Shown here one piece after another: positions 45,390 to 55,688 of a stretch of DNA of 64,000 nucleotides; within the stretch, counting starts at the first letter, position 1, and every line of letters begins with the position of its first letter. Origin of the DNA: Coix lacryma-jobi var. lacryma-jobi (lineage: Eukaryota; Streptophyta; Magnoliopsida; Poales; Poaceae); contig CM019826.1 of the NCBI GenBank assembly GCA_009763385.1, forward strand, positions 64,665,864-64,729,863. The letters are read 5' to 3'. A model generated the notes under the pieces. That model saw only the letters and a list, made by a program, of their open reading frames with translations. It made no database searches and was not told the DNA's origin. The position numbers were made by a program, and so were the translations under genes.

Positions 45390-48300
45390 TGTGACGGAAC
45401 GGTCCTAATCCCATGGCCCACATGTCCCTGTCAACCTCTGACAGCCGAACTTATGTTCCACATGATCAAGACTGTTCGTCACCGGGCTACATTAGCGCCC
45501 GATGTCCACAGGATCACTCACCTTTCGGTTACAGCATTTGATACTTTCACAAATAACAGCGGAATAAAGAGCGGAAGATTTAAATAACAATAGTTTTACA
45601 AACTGGGGTTCCAAATAAACTTAAAGAAATGCGGTTATTACAGACCATGTTCTGACAGTTCAAAGTAGACACCGTAGCGGAATACAACAATATAAAGATA
45701 CTTCACCCAGCCCGAGGGTGCACATCTATTCTTCGGCCTCGTTGGCCTCCTCCTGAACGAAGGTCATGCAGCAGGGTGCAAGACACATCGGATACTCAGG
45801 CATACCTGCAACAGGGGGTAACAAACCCTGAGTACTGGGGTACTCAACAAGACTTACCCGACTAAAGGAAAAGGAAAAGACTCAGGGATGAGAGGCTTAG
45901 GGAAATCAAGGTAAGGCTTAAGCAAGATCAAGTATTTTGCAGAAAAGCATTTTGAAATCCTTGTTTTATTTTTAGAAAGATTCCAGTATTTCTCAATTCT
46001 TCATTGTTCACGATTCATTTTACCTTTCGAAAACATACCTAGTTGAGAACCACTCTCCGTTGACAGTCAGTGACCAAGTCTCCATAACCGAGGAGCAACG
46101 TTAATCCGGATAAATAATACTTAGCTGAGGATCCCTATCCACACTGCATATGTAGCACCCAAGCTTGCATATGCCAACTCGTCTACCACGATTCCTCCAA
46201 GATTGGGCCCGGTCCTACGCCACCCGGAAGTACAGTACACCACTCCTATCCAGGTACGACGACCACGTGGGTACATGCTACTTCCGCCATCTCTCCACTC
46301 CCAGTGCGCGGTTGTCGGTCCAATAAAGGATTCCTCGGAGCCAGAGCTTTCCGAAGTATGTGAATAGTTACAAGTCTTGGCCAGCAGGCCCCCATACGGA
46401 TGGTCCCTAATTTTTCTGCCAGAACCATACCTTGGTTATATCTCACCCAAGCGTAATAGTCCTGTCAGTTTTTCAACCTTGTCCCAGTCGGTGTCAACTG
46501 TTGAGTCCCGGACTACAACATAACGGCACCGTACGCTCGGACAACCTCTCCTCGCAATTGACTAGGTACTGATCAGATACCTAGCCAATAGCCGGGAGTA
46601 AAGCCAGATTCCCATAAAAAAAATTCTTTAAGTGATCACACTTTTGAAATTGGCATTTTTATTGCAAATCTATTGTATAGCAATGCTAAGCATTTTGCAA
46701 ATAGTTTTTAAACAGGGTAGGGGATCTTTGGTGGAGGTAAAGTGCAAGTAATAGGTCTTCACACAACTCCTATCACCTAATGCAGTAATTTATCTCAAAA
46801 GCATTTAAGTAAAACTTTTATAAAAGCAAGGAAAGGCTAAATGCACCGGGGCTTGCCTTGAAGAGCAAAGAGGACAGGCTCGGGGTCGGCAGTGTAGGCG
46901 TCGGAGCTCGGGGTTGCTTCGGGAGTAGGTTCGTCGGCGACGGCCTCGACTTTAACACCTTCTCCTTCGGTCACTATACGGATGCAAAGATGTATGCTTA
47001 TGAGGATGCTGGCATGAACAAAATGCATAGGACAATCCTAGAGTATAGCTTTTCAAAGCATAGGTGGTTGTTAAAGTGGACATAAAATCACTTATCACTT
47101 TTAAGCAATGTTAGTCAAACCTAGTAAGCAACTTTTATTCAACCTAAGCATAAACATCTCAGGGCATCACAAACATCATAGACCAGATGGGTGGGGGTCT
47201 ATGAACAGCAAACAATCCCAAAAGTCACATCATAGGGCATACAACATGAATCCTAATCACTTTTTCTATTTTTCTTAATTATTTAAAAAGGTCATTTTAT
47301 GCAGTTGCTCCAAAAATTACCAAATTAATTCTCATAAGTTTATTATGGTATACATAGATGACAAAACAAATTTCATATTTTTTTGGAGATCATTAAGGTG
47401 CTCAATTAAATCTAGCCATAAATTAACAAAAGGCACTATTTAACAATTAAAAAATAAATGCCCAAAAATCAACTTATTCCAAAGGGCTTCAAAATTGTAC
47501 CAGAGACTTGTCATGGCATAAGAAGCTCACAAAAATTTATCTCATAATTTTTGGAGTTATAAATCGTTTTCAAAAAAAAATCTAAAACCATCCATTTCTT
47601 AATTAAAAAGAAGGATTTTTCATTTTCTAATTCTTGCAGAAAGGTAGAGTTTCTTATTTTTCTAAAATTCTACACAGTGCAAGGAGCATACCATATTTTT
47701 CTCAAGATTTATGGAACAACAGATTAATTCTCACAAAAAAGAGAAAACAGAATACTATTCACAATTTTCCAAAAAGGAAAAAGAGCATTGTGCTCCTTCC
47801 CCGCAGGGCTCGGGCGAATCGCGGCGTGGCGGAAACAGTCGTCCGTCCGAGGCCTGGCTGGGAGGCTCGGGCGAGACGGAAACAATCGTCCGTCCGAGGC
47901 CTGGCTGGGAGGCTCGGGCGAGACGATTGGCTGGGAGGCTCGGGCGAGACGGAAACAATCGTCCGTCCGAGGCCTGGCTGGGAGGCTCGGGCGAGACGGA
48001 AACAATCGTCCGTCCGAGGCCTGGCTGGGAGGCTCGGGCGAGACGGAAAACGATCGCTTCGTCCGAGGCTTGGCTCGGCGAAGTGGCGAGGATGCGTGTC
48101 TGCTCGAGGCCTGGCTCGAGCGAAACGGGAAACGTGTGCTCGAGGCCTGGCTCGAGCTTTGCGCCGTGGGAGCAGAGACCGGGGGGGGCTTCGAGTGCTT
48201 AGCACGGGTCGGAGGCAGGGCTCGGCGGGGCGGAACAAGGGTCGAAGGAGGGAGCTCGACGTTGGCAGTGCTTCGGCGGAGCTTTCTCGGCGGCGAGCGG

Positions 48301-49788
48301 CGTGCCGGCGGCTCTGTCCACCAAAAGAGATCGCCGAGGAGCGGTTAGGAGCGCACCAAGATGAGCAAGAGAGGGCGGGAGTCGGATGGATGAGAAGAAA
48401 ACCCACGGCGACGAATTTCTCTCTTGACCGAGGAGGGGTCGTACGCCGGAGTTGGGGACGGAGCACCTGCGCCGGCGAGAGGAGGGGCGGAGGGGTGAAA
48501 TTGAGGAGGGGAAAAACATTGCGAGGACACGGCGGAGCTTCTGAGCTAGGTGGTTGAGCGGCGGAGGCTCTGGACTGGCCTGGCGACGGTGGCGGAGGGG
48601 ATGAGGACCTCTGGCCAGCCGGCGGTTCCTTTTATAGCCGTGCGCGGGACGGATAAGCGTCGCGTGCAGGCGGATAAGCTTGGCCGAAGCATGCGCAATC
48701 GATTGCACGCTGGCAGAAGGACGGGCGTGCGCGCAGGGGACCGGGCGTAAGCTCGCCGGCGTTGAACACGCGGCGGCGGCTTGCTGGGCACTGTGGGGGA
48801 CGGGAGAGGAGGTCAGCGCTCGCGTGCGGGTGCGGAATGAGCACGGGGTCAGTGGCGGCAGACTGGTGGAAGGCGAGGAGCGGCCAGTCGTGTGGCGCGC
48901 GCAGCGCCGGGGCTCGGCCACGGCCGCCCCCCCCCCCCAGTTCTAGGTTGAAGATGAACAGGGCTAGGTCTAGGGTTTGACTTAGAATTGATTTCTGTCT
49001 TTTGCAAAAATACTCCCAAAATTTGAACTGAGCAACAAAAACTCAAAACACCAAAGTTGTGTAGAAAAAGGAAATCTACAACTTTGTCAATATGAATATT
49101 TTCAAAATCCAAATAGTTTTTGAACTGTATTTGAAATTTGAAAAGGGGACACTTTTGGGATTTGAATGAATTCAAAATTACTTTTGATTTTTTATTGAAA
49201 CTTGAAAATCTGTAAACACGAAAGTTGTTCCTTTTGTCAAAACCTATAACTTTGCTATTATACACTTTTTCTAAAACTCATTAGTTTTTGAAATAATTTT
49301 GAAAACTAAAAAGGGGACAAAAACTGGAGTCTGAATGAATTTGGAATTACTTCAAACTTTGTACAGAAACTTGAAAATTTGTAAATACCAAAGTTGTTTC
49401 TCTTGACCAGATCTACAACTTTGCTTTTTGGACCAGCTCCAAATTTTGAATATTTTGTGAATTACAAAAGAGAGATAAAATCCAGGGTTTGGAATTCAGG
49501 GTTTTTCAAAAGGAATTTGAAATATGATTTTGATTTTGATTAACACAACAAAACTTCAAGACATCGAATTGAACAAGAATTACACAAAGCTAGGCACAGA
49601 GGTGAAATTACCATTTTGCCCTTATAGGAAGGTTAGGGCTTTTAGGGTTTTTGAAAAGGGGATTGCTACACTCAAAAGGGAACAAATGCAACAAGCATTA
49701 AGGCAAACATAATGCATGACAAGGATGATTATGACTAATGATGATGATATGTCAGGTTAATTATAGATTAAACACCAGAGGTGTTACA
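45390..49788 (-). repeat. 5' LTR of element F
   Basis: 4399 bp partner of 35288-39676. TATA box on the minus strand at plus 48630-48636 and 47-bp repeats at about 47838-48053. Differences from the left copy include a shorter C run near 48926 and a small duplication near 49490. It ends ggtgttaca, followed by TSD gtcat. Confidence 0.93.
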
Positions 49789-49793
49789 GTCAT

Positions 49794-50378
49794 CACCTGA
49801 TTAACAGGTGGGTGAGAAGCAGCAACCATCTTCCCGTGACGACAAGGATGGCAAACAAGGTCCTTCTGAAACTTAAGCTTGGGCAATCCCTGAATTAAGC
49901 CAAGTGAGCTAAGCCTTGCAAGCAAGTCGAAGCTCAAGTGACCAAGCCTCCTATGCCACTTCCATAAATCAGAAGAAGGACCAGCCATCAAACATCTAGC
50001 AGAGCCAAAAGAGCGAGAAAAATCGGCTCTGAAAACACGACCAAAAGGAACGATCCAACAAACAAGATCTCCTCAAGGGTCTAAAACACGACTCAAACCC
50101 TTATTAAAATGCACTTCAAAATCATCCTCAAGGAGTTGCGAAACAGAAAGCAAATTAAAATGCAAGTTAGAAACCAAAGCAACATCCTTAAGAACGAAGT
50201 TCTCATTGAGCCGAATAGCTCCATGAGAAACAACCTTACCTCCACTATTATCCCCGAAAGTGATGTACTCCTTGTGCACCACGGGGTCTAGGCTGGAGAA
50301 CCATTCTTTCTTTTCGGTCATGTGGCGCGAACACTCGGAATCCATGAGCCACATGTTCTCCAACCGAAGTTCCTGCAT
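49794..50378 (-). pseudogene. pol: Pol of element E, N-terminal piece (protease and pre-integrase)
   Basis: Begins at an ATG (50378) that overlaps the gag stop as TGATG on the minus strand, reading MQELRLENMW. The protease motif is DSE rather than DSG. A TGA near 50070 follows SRVLDP. The HHCC region is present (WHRRLGH and CHPCRHGK). The piece ends at HPPVNQVM, where element F is inserted at TSD gtcat, and continues at 35287. Confidence 0.88.
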
Positions 50379-53117
50379 CAATAGAAAGGCAGGAAGTGAG
50401 CATATGGCACAACACTGGGGTTAGTATACTAAGAAGGATACCAGTGATGTGTCATAGGCCTAGAAAAAATGTTAGTAGCAACACCAAACTGACCTCGTCC
50501 CATGGGTGGATAGCGATCACCACCAAACTGAAAGGGTGGTCCGCTATGGAACAGAAAACCTCCAAACTCACCTAAATGTCCCATTTGAGCAAAGCGATCA
50601 CCACCACTCTAAAAAGGTGGTCCGCTATGGGACTGTGCAGCAAAGCCTCTTACACCCGGCTCACGATCGTATTCAGGACGACCAGAACCGCGACGGGCAC
50701 GACCACCACCCCATGGTTTAGCTGCCTGGGGCCTAGCCACCTGAGGGGGTGCACCTCCAGGTCTAGCGCCCTACCTCTGAACTCCCCGACCTTGCACACC
50801 ATGGAGAGGGTGGTGCCTGGCCTGGTTGTTCAGCTCCAACTCCTTCCTAGCGTCTCTCTTCCTCTGAAAGCAAAACTCAGCTAGGTGACCCTCATGGTGA
50901 CCGTACTCGCACTCGAACCTCACCACTCTCTTGGGTTGTTGGTTCCTATGGTTGCGAGGGTTGTGCACTGTAGCCGGCTGCTTGCCTCTCGGAAGGGGAT
51001 CACTAGAGACGTCAGGAAGGGTGTCAAGTGTGTTCCTAAGATGGTTAGGTTTGGGAACCCACACTTTCTTGTGAGGTGGAGCCTTGGGAGGTTCATCAAG
51101 GATGTCATCCTTGGTGATAGGCTTGGGAGGCTCAGGTGGGGTGATCTTGGTAAGCTTAGGGATAGCGGATGGCTTCTCACTTGGGTTCACTCCGCTAAAC
51201 TCACCGATCTTGCCAAAGATACTAGCTCCCTTCCCACCTGAAGCAAAGCCTACTCCCGAGCAATCAGTTCCCCTCTTGAACTGACTGATCATCATGCCCA
51301 ACTGTGGCTCACTGCATGACACCCAACTCAGGATGGACCAAAGGTATGTGTTTTCCTCCTCGATTTCCATCCTGTCATGCTGATAGTTGGCAATCTCAAG
51401 CTCCATCCCCACGCATTGCTCACATGGAGCGGACAAGGTGCTAACTGAGCTGGCCTTCAAGGCTTCAGCAAGCTTGGCATTAACTCCTGCCAACTCAGTT
51501 CGCAAGCTAGGACAAAGCTTGCACGCACCCAACAAAGAAGGCCTCGCCTTCACTTCCTCCAGCTCCTTCTTTAGGGAGGGACACTCTTTGCAATCACCCA
51601 CCAAGTCTAGCCTACTCTTCAGCTCATCATACACCTCAATCAAGGAGGCATACTTGGTTTGCAGGGTGGCAAAGTTTGTCATATGCATCGTGCACTCCTC
51701 ACACTCCTCATTGGTCACCTTCACCTCGGACCTAGCAAACTCAAGCTCCTTAAGCGCCTCATTCATCTTAGCCTTAAACTCGTTGCACTCTCGGATAGCA
51801 CGCTTGAGTTGCTTGTCCTGACTGAGAACTATGTCGACAAGAGAAACGCGCTCACCGGTAAGACGATCGACAAGAGAAGAAGTTGATACCTCGAAAGCGT
51901 CGTCGTCGTTGTCGTCGGCGGCAGCGGCGGCGTCGGCGTCCTTTGCCTATCACTTGTGGTCCTCTTCGTCGAAGGCCATGGTGCAGAAGACCTTGGAGGA
52001 GTGACCGAAGAAGCAGAGTCCGTTGAAGCGTTCTTCCGTCTTGTCCTCGAACCCGTCATAGCTGGAGTCACCGTCGGAGCTCTTCTCGCCGTCACTGATG
52101 GAGGCGATGAAGGCACGCCGACTGGTGTCAAAAGCCTTCTCCACATCCTCTCTGTGATAGCTGCCCTTCTTCTTCTTCTCGGCCTTGTTCTCCGGCTTGC
52201 CCTTGCGCCTGGAGTTGCGGTTCTTACCGGGGAAGCTCTTGTCGCGCTTAGGGCAGCTCGCGATGAAGTGATCCAGATCTCCGCATCTGTAGCAGCCCTC
52301 ACGTGCGCCACCACGCTAGAAATTCAGGCGGTTGTTCTGGAACCATGAGAACCGGGTGATGATGAGGGCGAGCTCGTCATCGCCCAATGCCTCCAACTGC
52401 TCCTCTGTAACTGCAAGGAAAGAGAGGAGGTGAAGCGTTAGCAGAGAGAATCGATCCACCCTTGCCTGAGACCAAAGCCATGGAATGTGAAGATGGGTTC
52501 TTCAGCTTGGCCTGAGTCAAGTGATCGATCTCGGTGGACTTGAGCTTACTGAATAGCTCGTCCATGGTGAGGGTGTCATAGGATGGAGACTCTATGATAG
52601 TCGACACCTTCACCTCCCATACCCTCCGATCCAGGGCGTATAGCAACTTGAGAGCCCTCTCATGATCGTCATAGGGTAGGTTAGCCCGATTGGCACGCAT
52701 CTTGTTCACAATCGTTTGGAAATGAGCGAACATGGCGTCAATAGTTTCTCCCTCCAACTGAACAAAGTTCTCGTACTCTCGCTTGTAGGTCTTGAAGAGT
52801 CTGGTCTTGACCTGAGCGGTCCCCTCGTGATAGCTCTGAAGCTTCACCCAGATCTCTCAAGCCGTCTCAAGCTCAGAGAAACGCTCGAACTCAGGAAGGG
52901 AGATGCTGGCCAAAAGAGCATTTCAAGCCTTGGAGTTGTCCTCGTGCTGGTCAATCTGGATCTGACCCACATGAGCCGCAAGGACTACATACTCAGCATT
53001 CTCGCATATTTCCCAGACAGAAGACCCGATGCTGTTGAGATTAGCACGCATTTGAATCTTCCAATACGGATAGTTTGTCCCATCGAAATAGGGAGCCTTG
53101 TTGTTCCCTCGATCCAT
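50378..53117 (-). pseudogene. gag: Gag of element E, multiple stops
   Basis: Starts MDRGNNKAPYFDGTNYPYWK at 53117. The Copia gag domain is interrupted by TGA codons at 52923-52925 and about 52857-52859, both where relatives have an Arg codon. Further breaks: a frame change near 52440, TAG at 52316-52318 before the first knuckle (CYRCGDLDHFIASC), adjacent stops near 51944-51949, and a stop at 50771-50773. Four CxxC motifs (CEEC, CKEC, CKLC, CEQC) lie in the coiled-coil part, then a tail ending LPFY at the TGA overlapping the pol ATG. Confidence 0.88.
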
Positions 53118-53161
53118 GTCGCCCTTAGGATACGAAACAAATTAAGGTAGTGTACATCCGT

Positions 53162-53179
53162 TAACCGGCTCTGATACCA
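53162..53179 (-). other. Primer binding site of element E
   Basis: The minus strand reads tggtatcagagccggtta, two bases from the LTR edge at 53182, a full match to the plant initiator methionine tRNA core. It confirms minus orientation. Confidence 0.9.
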
Positions 53180-53181
53180 AT

Positions 53182-53661
53182 TGAAGGACCGAATCGGCGA
53201 CCAGAGGGGGGTGAATGGGAGCCTCAAATTCAACTCATGAATCAATTGGCCCTTGTCCCAGAAAATCACCCAAAAGCGAAGACTCGAAACGATCGATGAT
53301 TTCACGACCTACGAGTAGGTGGATACCCTAGGAGATGTCCTAGTGGTATAGCGGAACCCCCGGAGAAACATCAAAACCAAGTGCCAAAGCCTCAAAGCAA
53401 AACTGCACAGTCTGCAGATTCGCGGACTGTCCGGGGTCAGGGTCCCGGACTGTCCGGTGAACGCCGAACTGTCCGACACTGGGAGTCCAGAATGTCCGCC
53501 GGCAAAAGATCAGAAACAGAACTAATCTGATACAGTTCTGGACGAGTCCCGGACTGTCCGCGGGTTTGCACCATGGACTGTCCGCCGTTCACTCGACAGT
53601 GAACAGTCAGGGGGTTGCGCCTGACTGACTCTGCAAAATCCCGATGCACGGACTGTCCACC
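53182..53661 (-). repeat. 5' LTR of element E, truncated by element D
   Basis: 480 bp matching 26254-26733 of the 3' LTR, including the ggactgtccg palindrome cluster (53419-53660). Element D inserted after gactgtccacc; ccacc (53657-53661) is the expected TSD of D. The remainder must lie right of the window. Confidence 0.9.
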
Positions 53662-55625
53662 TGCGGATACATGGGTGTATGCCGAGTCTCTGTGTGATGA
53701 GTGATTGTCAACGGAGATGATGCGCATGTTCTTTGGCTTGTGTTGTGCAGGTGTCGAGCACGGAGACAGTGGTCGATGGCGGGTGAAGGTCAAGTTGCGA
53801 CGTGTCGTGCCGACGGACCGGGCGCGATGAAGGATGGGCGTGCCGTGCGGCGGACGTGCCATGCCGATGTATCGGACGGTGAAGGGCGGACGTGGACTTG
53901 GACTGATGGACTGGAGGCCGGAGGATCAGCTGTGGTGGCTGGCAGCCTGTGACAGCGACAAGCGGAGAAGTGCGATCATGTCGGTGGAAGGGGTGCACAG
54001 GCGGTGCATCCCCTCTACGACGCCGGTTTGTTGGTAGAGCCCGGGAAAAACCAACGGTGGACGGTTTCCAGGTTTGGGCCTCAAAACCTGGGTGCTGGGT
54101 TTCCAGGTTGAGCCTCAAAACCTGGGAGTGGGCCGGTTTCCGAGTTTGGGCCTCAAAACTCGGGCGCTGAGGGTTTCCGAGTTTGGGCCACAAAACTCGG
54201 GCTGGAGGCTGGTTTCCCGGTTTGGGCCTCAAAACCGGGGGCTGATGGAAAAGGCTGGTTTCCCGGTTTGGGCCGCAAAACCGGGGGTGCAGAGTGGTGG
54301 CGGCACGTGGCGGCGATCTGAAGGTTGCGTGGAGGCGACGCGGAAGACCGTGCGGGCGTGGCCGTCGGATCTACCTACCACCAGCGGGTGGACTAGAATA
54401 GCCTTAGGGTTAGGCTGGTCCGCTCTGTAAATTAGAGTAGAGAGGGGTAGAGTAGGAAATAGACTTAGGCTAGGTTAGTATAAGTAGTCTAGGGGAGACA
54501 CCCTCCTCCCAATCTCAATCTCAGTTAGAGCTTTCATTTCCTAGGGTTTCCACTCTCCCACACCCCTGCTTTAGCTAGTTGAGATCCGCAGAGAGACTCC
54601 ACTCTGTGTACTGTTGATTCGAGGAAGTGAGGCCGTGTCCTCACCTTGGATCCCATCTCTTGGTGTGAATTCGCGTTTTGATTTCATGTTCATCATGTTC
54701 TTCGCGGATTGCTTTGTGCCTTGAGTTTTCCCGTCGCTTGATCTTTGTGCTCGGTTCATCTTTCACGATTCCGTTTGAACTGAGTTGCTCTAGATCGTGA
54801 GGCACTTCTTTCCACCGAAAGAAATCATCTCTAACCTCACGGTCTAGGAGATCGATCAAGTTTTAGTTTCGGGTCTCTCTTTCTTCTTTCCCCCGAATTC
54901 CTTCGATTCACCGATTTGGAGTTAGGTTCGAGCCATGATCTCTTAGAGATAGCTCACTAACCTCCTTGTGACTCCTCAGATCGAATCCCAAGCCTAGAGC
55001 ACTTGATTCGGAGGAGATCGGGTTGAATCGCCGGAGTTTCAGTGCAGTCGCGGGGTGACCGGACGCTCTGTCGGGCTGACCGGACGCACGCTTTCAGAGT
55101 CCGGTCGTTGAGCACGGCGCCAAGCTTTTCTGCGTACTGACCGGACGCTCTCGACCGGACGCTCTGTTTGCATTTCGACCGGACGCTACGCTTGCACTGT
55201 TCCCGTGTCATTGTCTCATCTGACCGGACGCTCAGTGAACGACCGGACGCTTGAGCTCCGTGCGTCCGGTCGCGAACAGAGAGCTCCCAGAGCTGTTTTC
55301 TGACGACCGGACGCGTCCGGTCCCTGCTGACCGGACGCAGGCCAGAGTCCGGTCGCTGCAGTTTCGCGCGTCTTCGTTCGCGGTTCGTTCGTTCTTGATC
55401 GGATTTGAGTTCCGTCTTTTGGGTTGGCTTTCTAGGGTTGTCTAGTGTCCCGCTGTGCTTCTAGGAAGCATCCACCCTACATCTAGGGTCGTGGACATTA
55501 GCAAGCTCTAGGTTTCGCTTTTGGGGTTGATCTTGGGACAGTGGCATCTAGTTTCCGAAAGGAAATTTTTGAAGCTCCCATTCACCCCCCCTCTGGTCGC
55601 TTTCGGGTAGCTTCTCGGTCCTTCA
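53662..55625 (+). repeat. 5' LTR of element D
   Basis: 1964 bp, tgcgg...ttca. Six stem-loops at about 54064-54287, arm classes ccagg, ccagg, ccgag, ccgag, cccgg, cccgg. TATA-like tataagtag at 54479-54487. A cluster of gaccggacgc/gcgtccggtc motifs at about 55058-55350, including the perfect palindrome gaccggacgcgtccggtc near 55304-55321, occupies the place where B has cggacagtccgc motifs. It ends cttctcggtccttca. Confidence 0.93.
54479..54487 (+). promoter_or_regulatory. TATA-like promoter element of D
   Basis: tataagtag in the 5' LTR, about 190 bp after the stem-loop series and about 1.15 kb before the LTR end. B has ataagtag at the equivalent place, A tatatatag and E ctataaata, so the position is conserved although the match is modest. 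It would put the palindrome cluster in the transcribed leader. Confidence 0.5.
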
Positions 55626-55627
55626 AT

Positions 55628-55645
55628 TGGTATCGGAGCGGGTTA
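55628..55645 (+). other. Primer binding site of element D
   Basis: tggtatcggagcgggtta, two bases after the LTR. It differs from the B site and the initiator methionine tRNA complement by one base in the core (cgg for cag), a change shared with the site of element C. Confidence 0.88.
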
Positions 55646-55688
55646 AGGATCTTCCACCTTAGCCGGTTCCAGATCCACCGAAGGCGAC

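Larger units (their letters stand above)
35288..49788 (-). mobile_element. Ty3/Gypsy chromovirus F, Tekay/Del type, nested in pol of E
   Basis: TSD gtcat at 35283-35287 and 49789-49793. Very long LTRs (4389 and 4399 bp); on the minus strand they start tgtaacacctctgg and end cgttccgtcaca. The interior (39677-45389) has, in minus-strand order, a primer site, an extra ORF, gag with CCHC knuckle, protease, RT, RNase H, integrase and a C-terminal chromodomain, then a polypurine tract. Gypsy gene order plus chromodomain identify a chromovirus; LTR start and size suggest Tekay/Del. Comparing the first ~1.2 kb of the LTRs shows about 7-8 differences by eye. gag and pol are broken; the extra ORF is intact. 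Confidence 0.95.
26254..53661 (-). mobile_element. Copia/Sirevirus element E, defective, split by G, F and D
   Basis: Minus-strand element. From right to left: 5' LTR (53182 onward, cut at 53661 by D), primer site, gag, pol in three pieces, noncoding tract, polypurine tract and 3' LTR (26254-28308). Solo LTR G splits pol at 30661/33230 and chromovirus F splits it at 35287/49789, both with clean TSDs. The rest of the 5' LTR and its flank lie beyond D outside the window, so the TSD (aaacc expected) cannot be confirmed. LTR ends read tgaaggaccgaatc and tttgca on the plus strand. Many stops, two frameshifts and an altered protease motif make it inactive. Confidence 0.93.
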
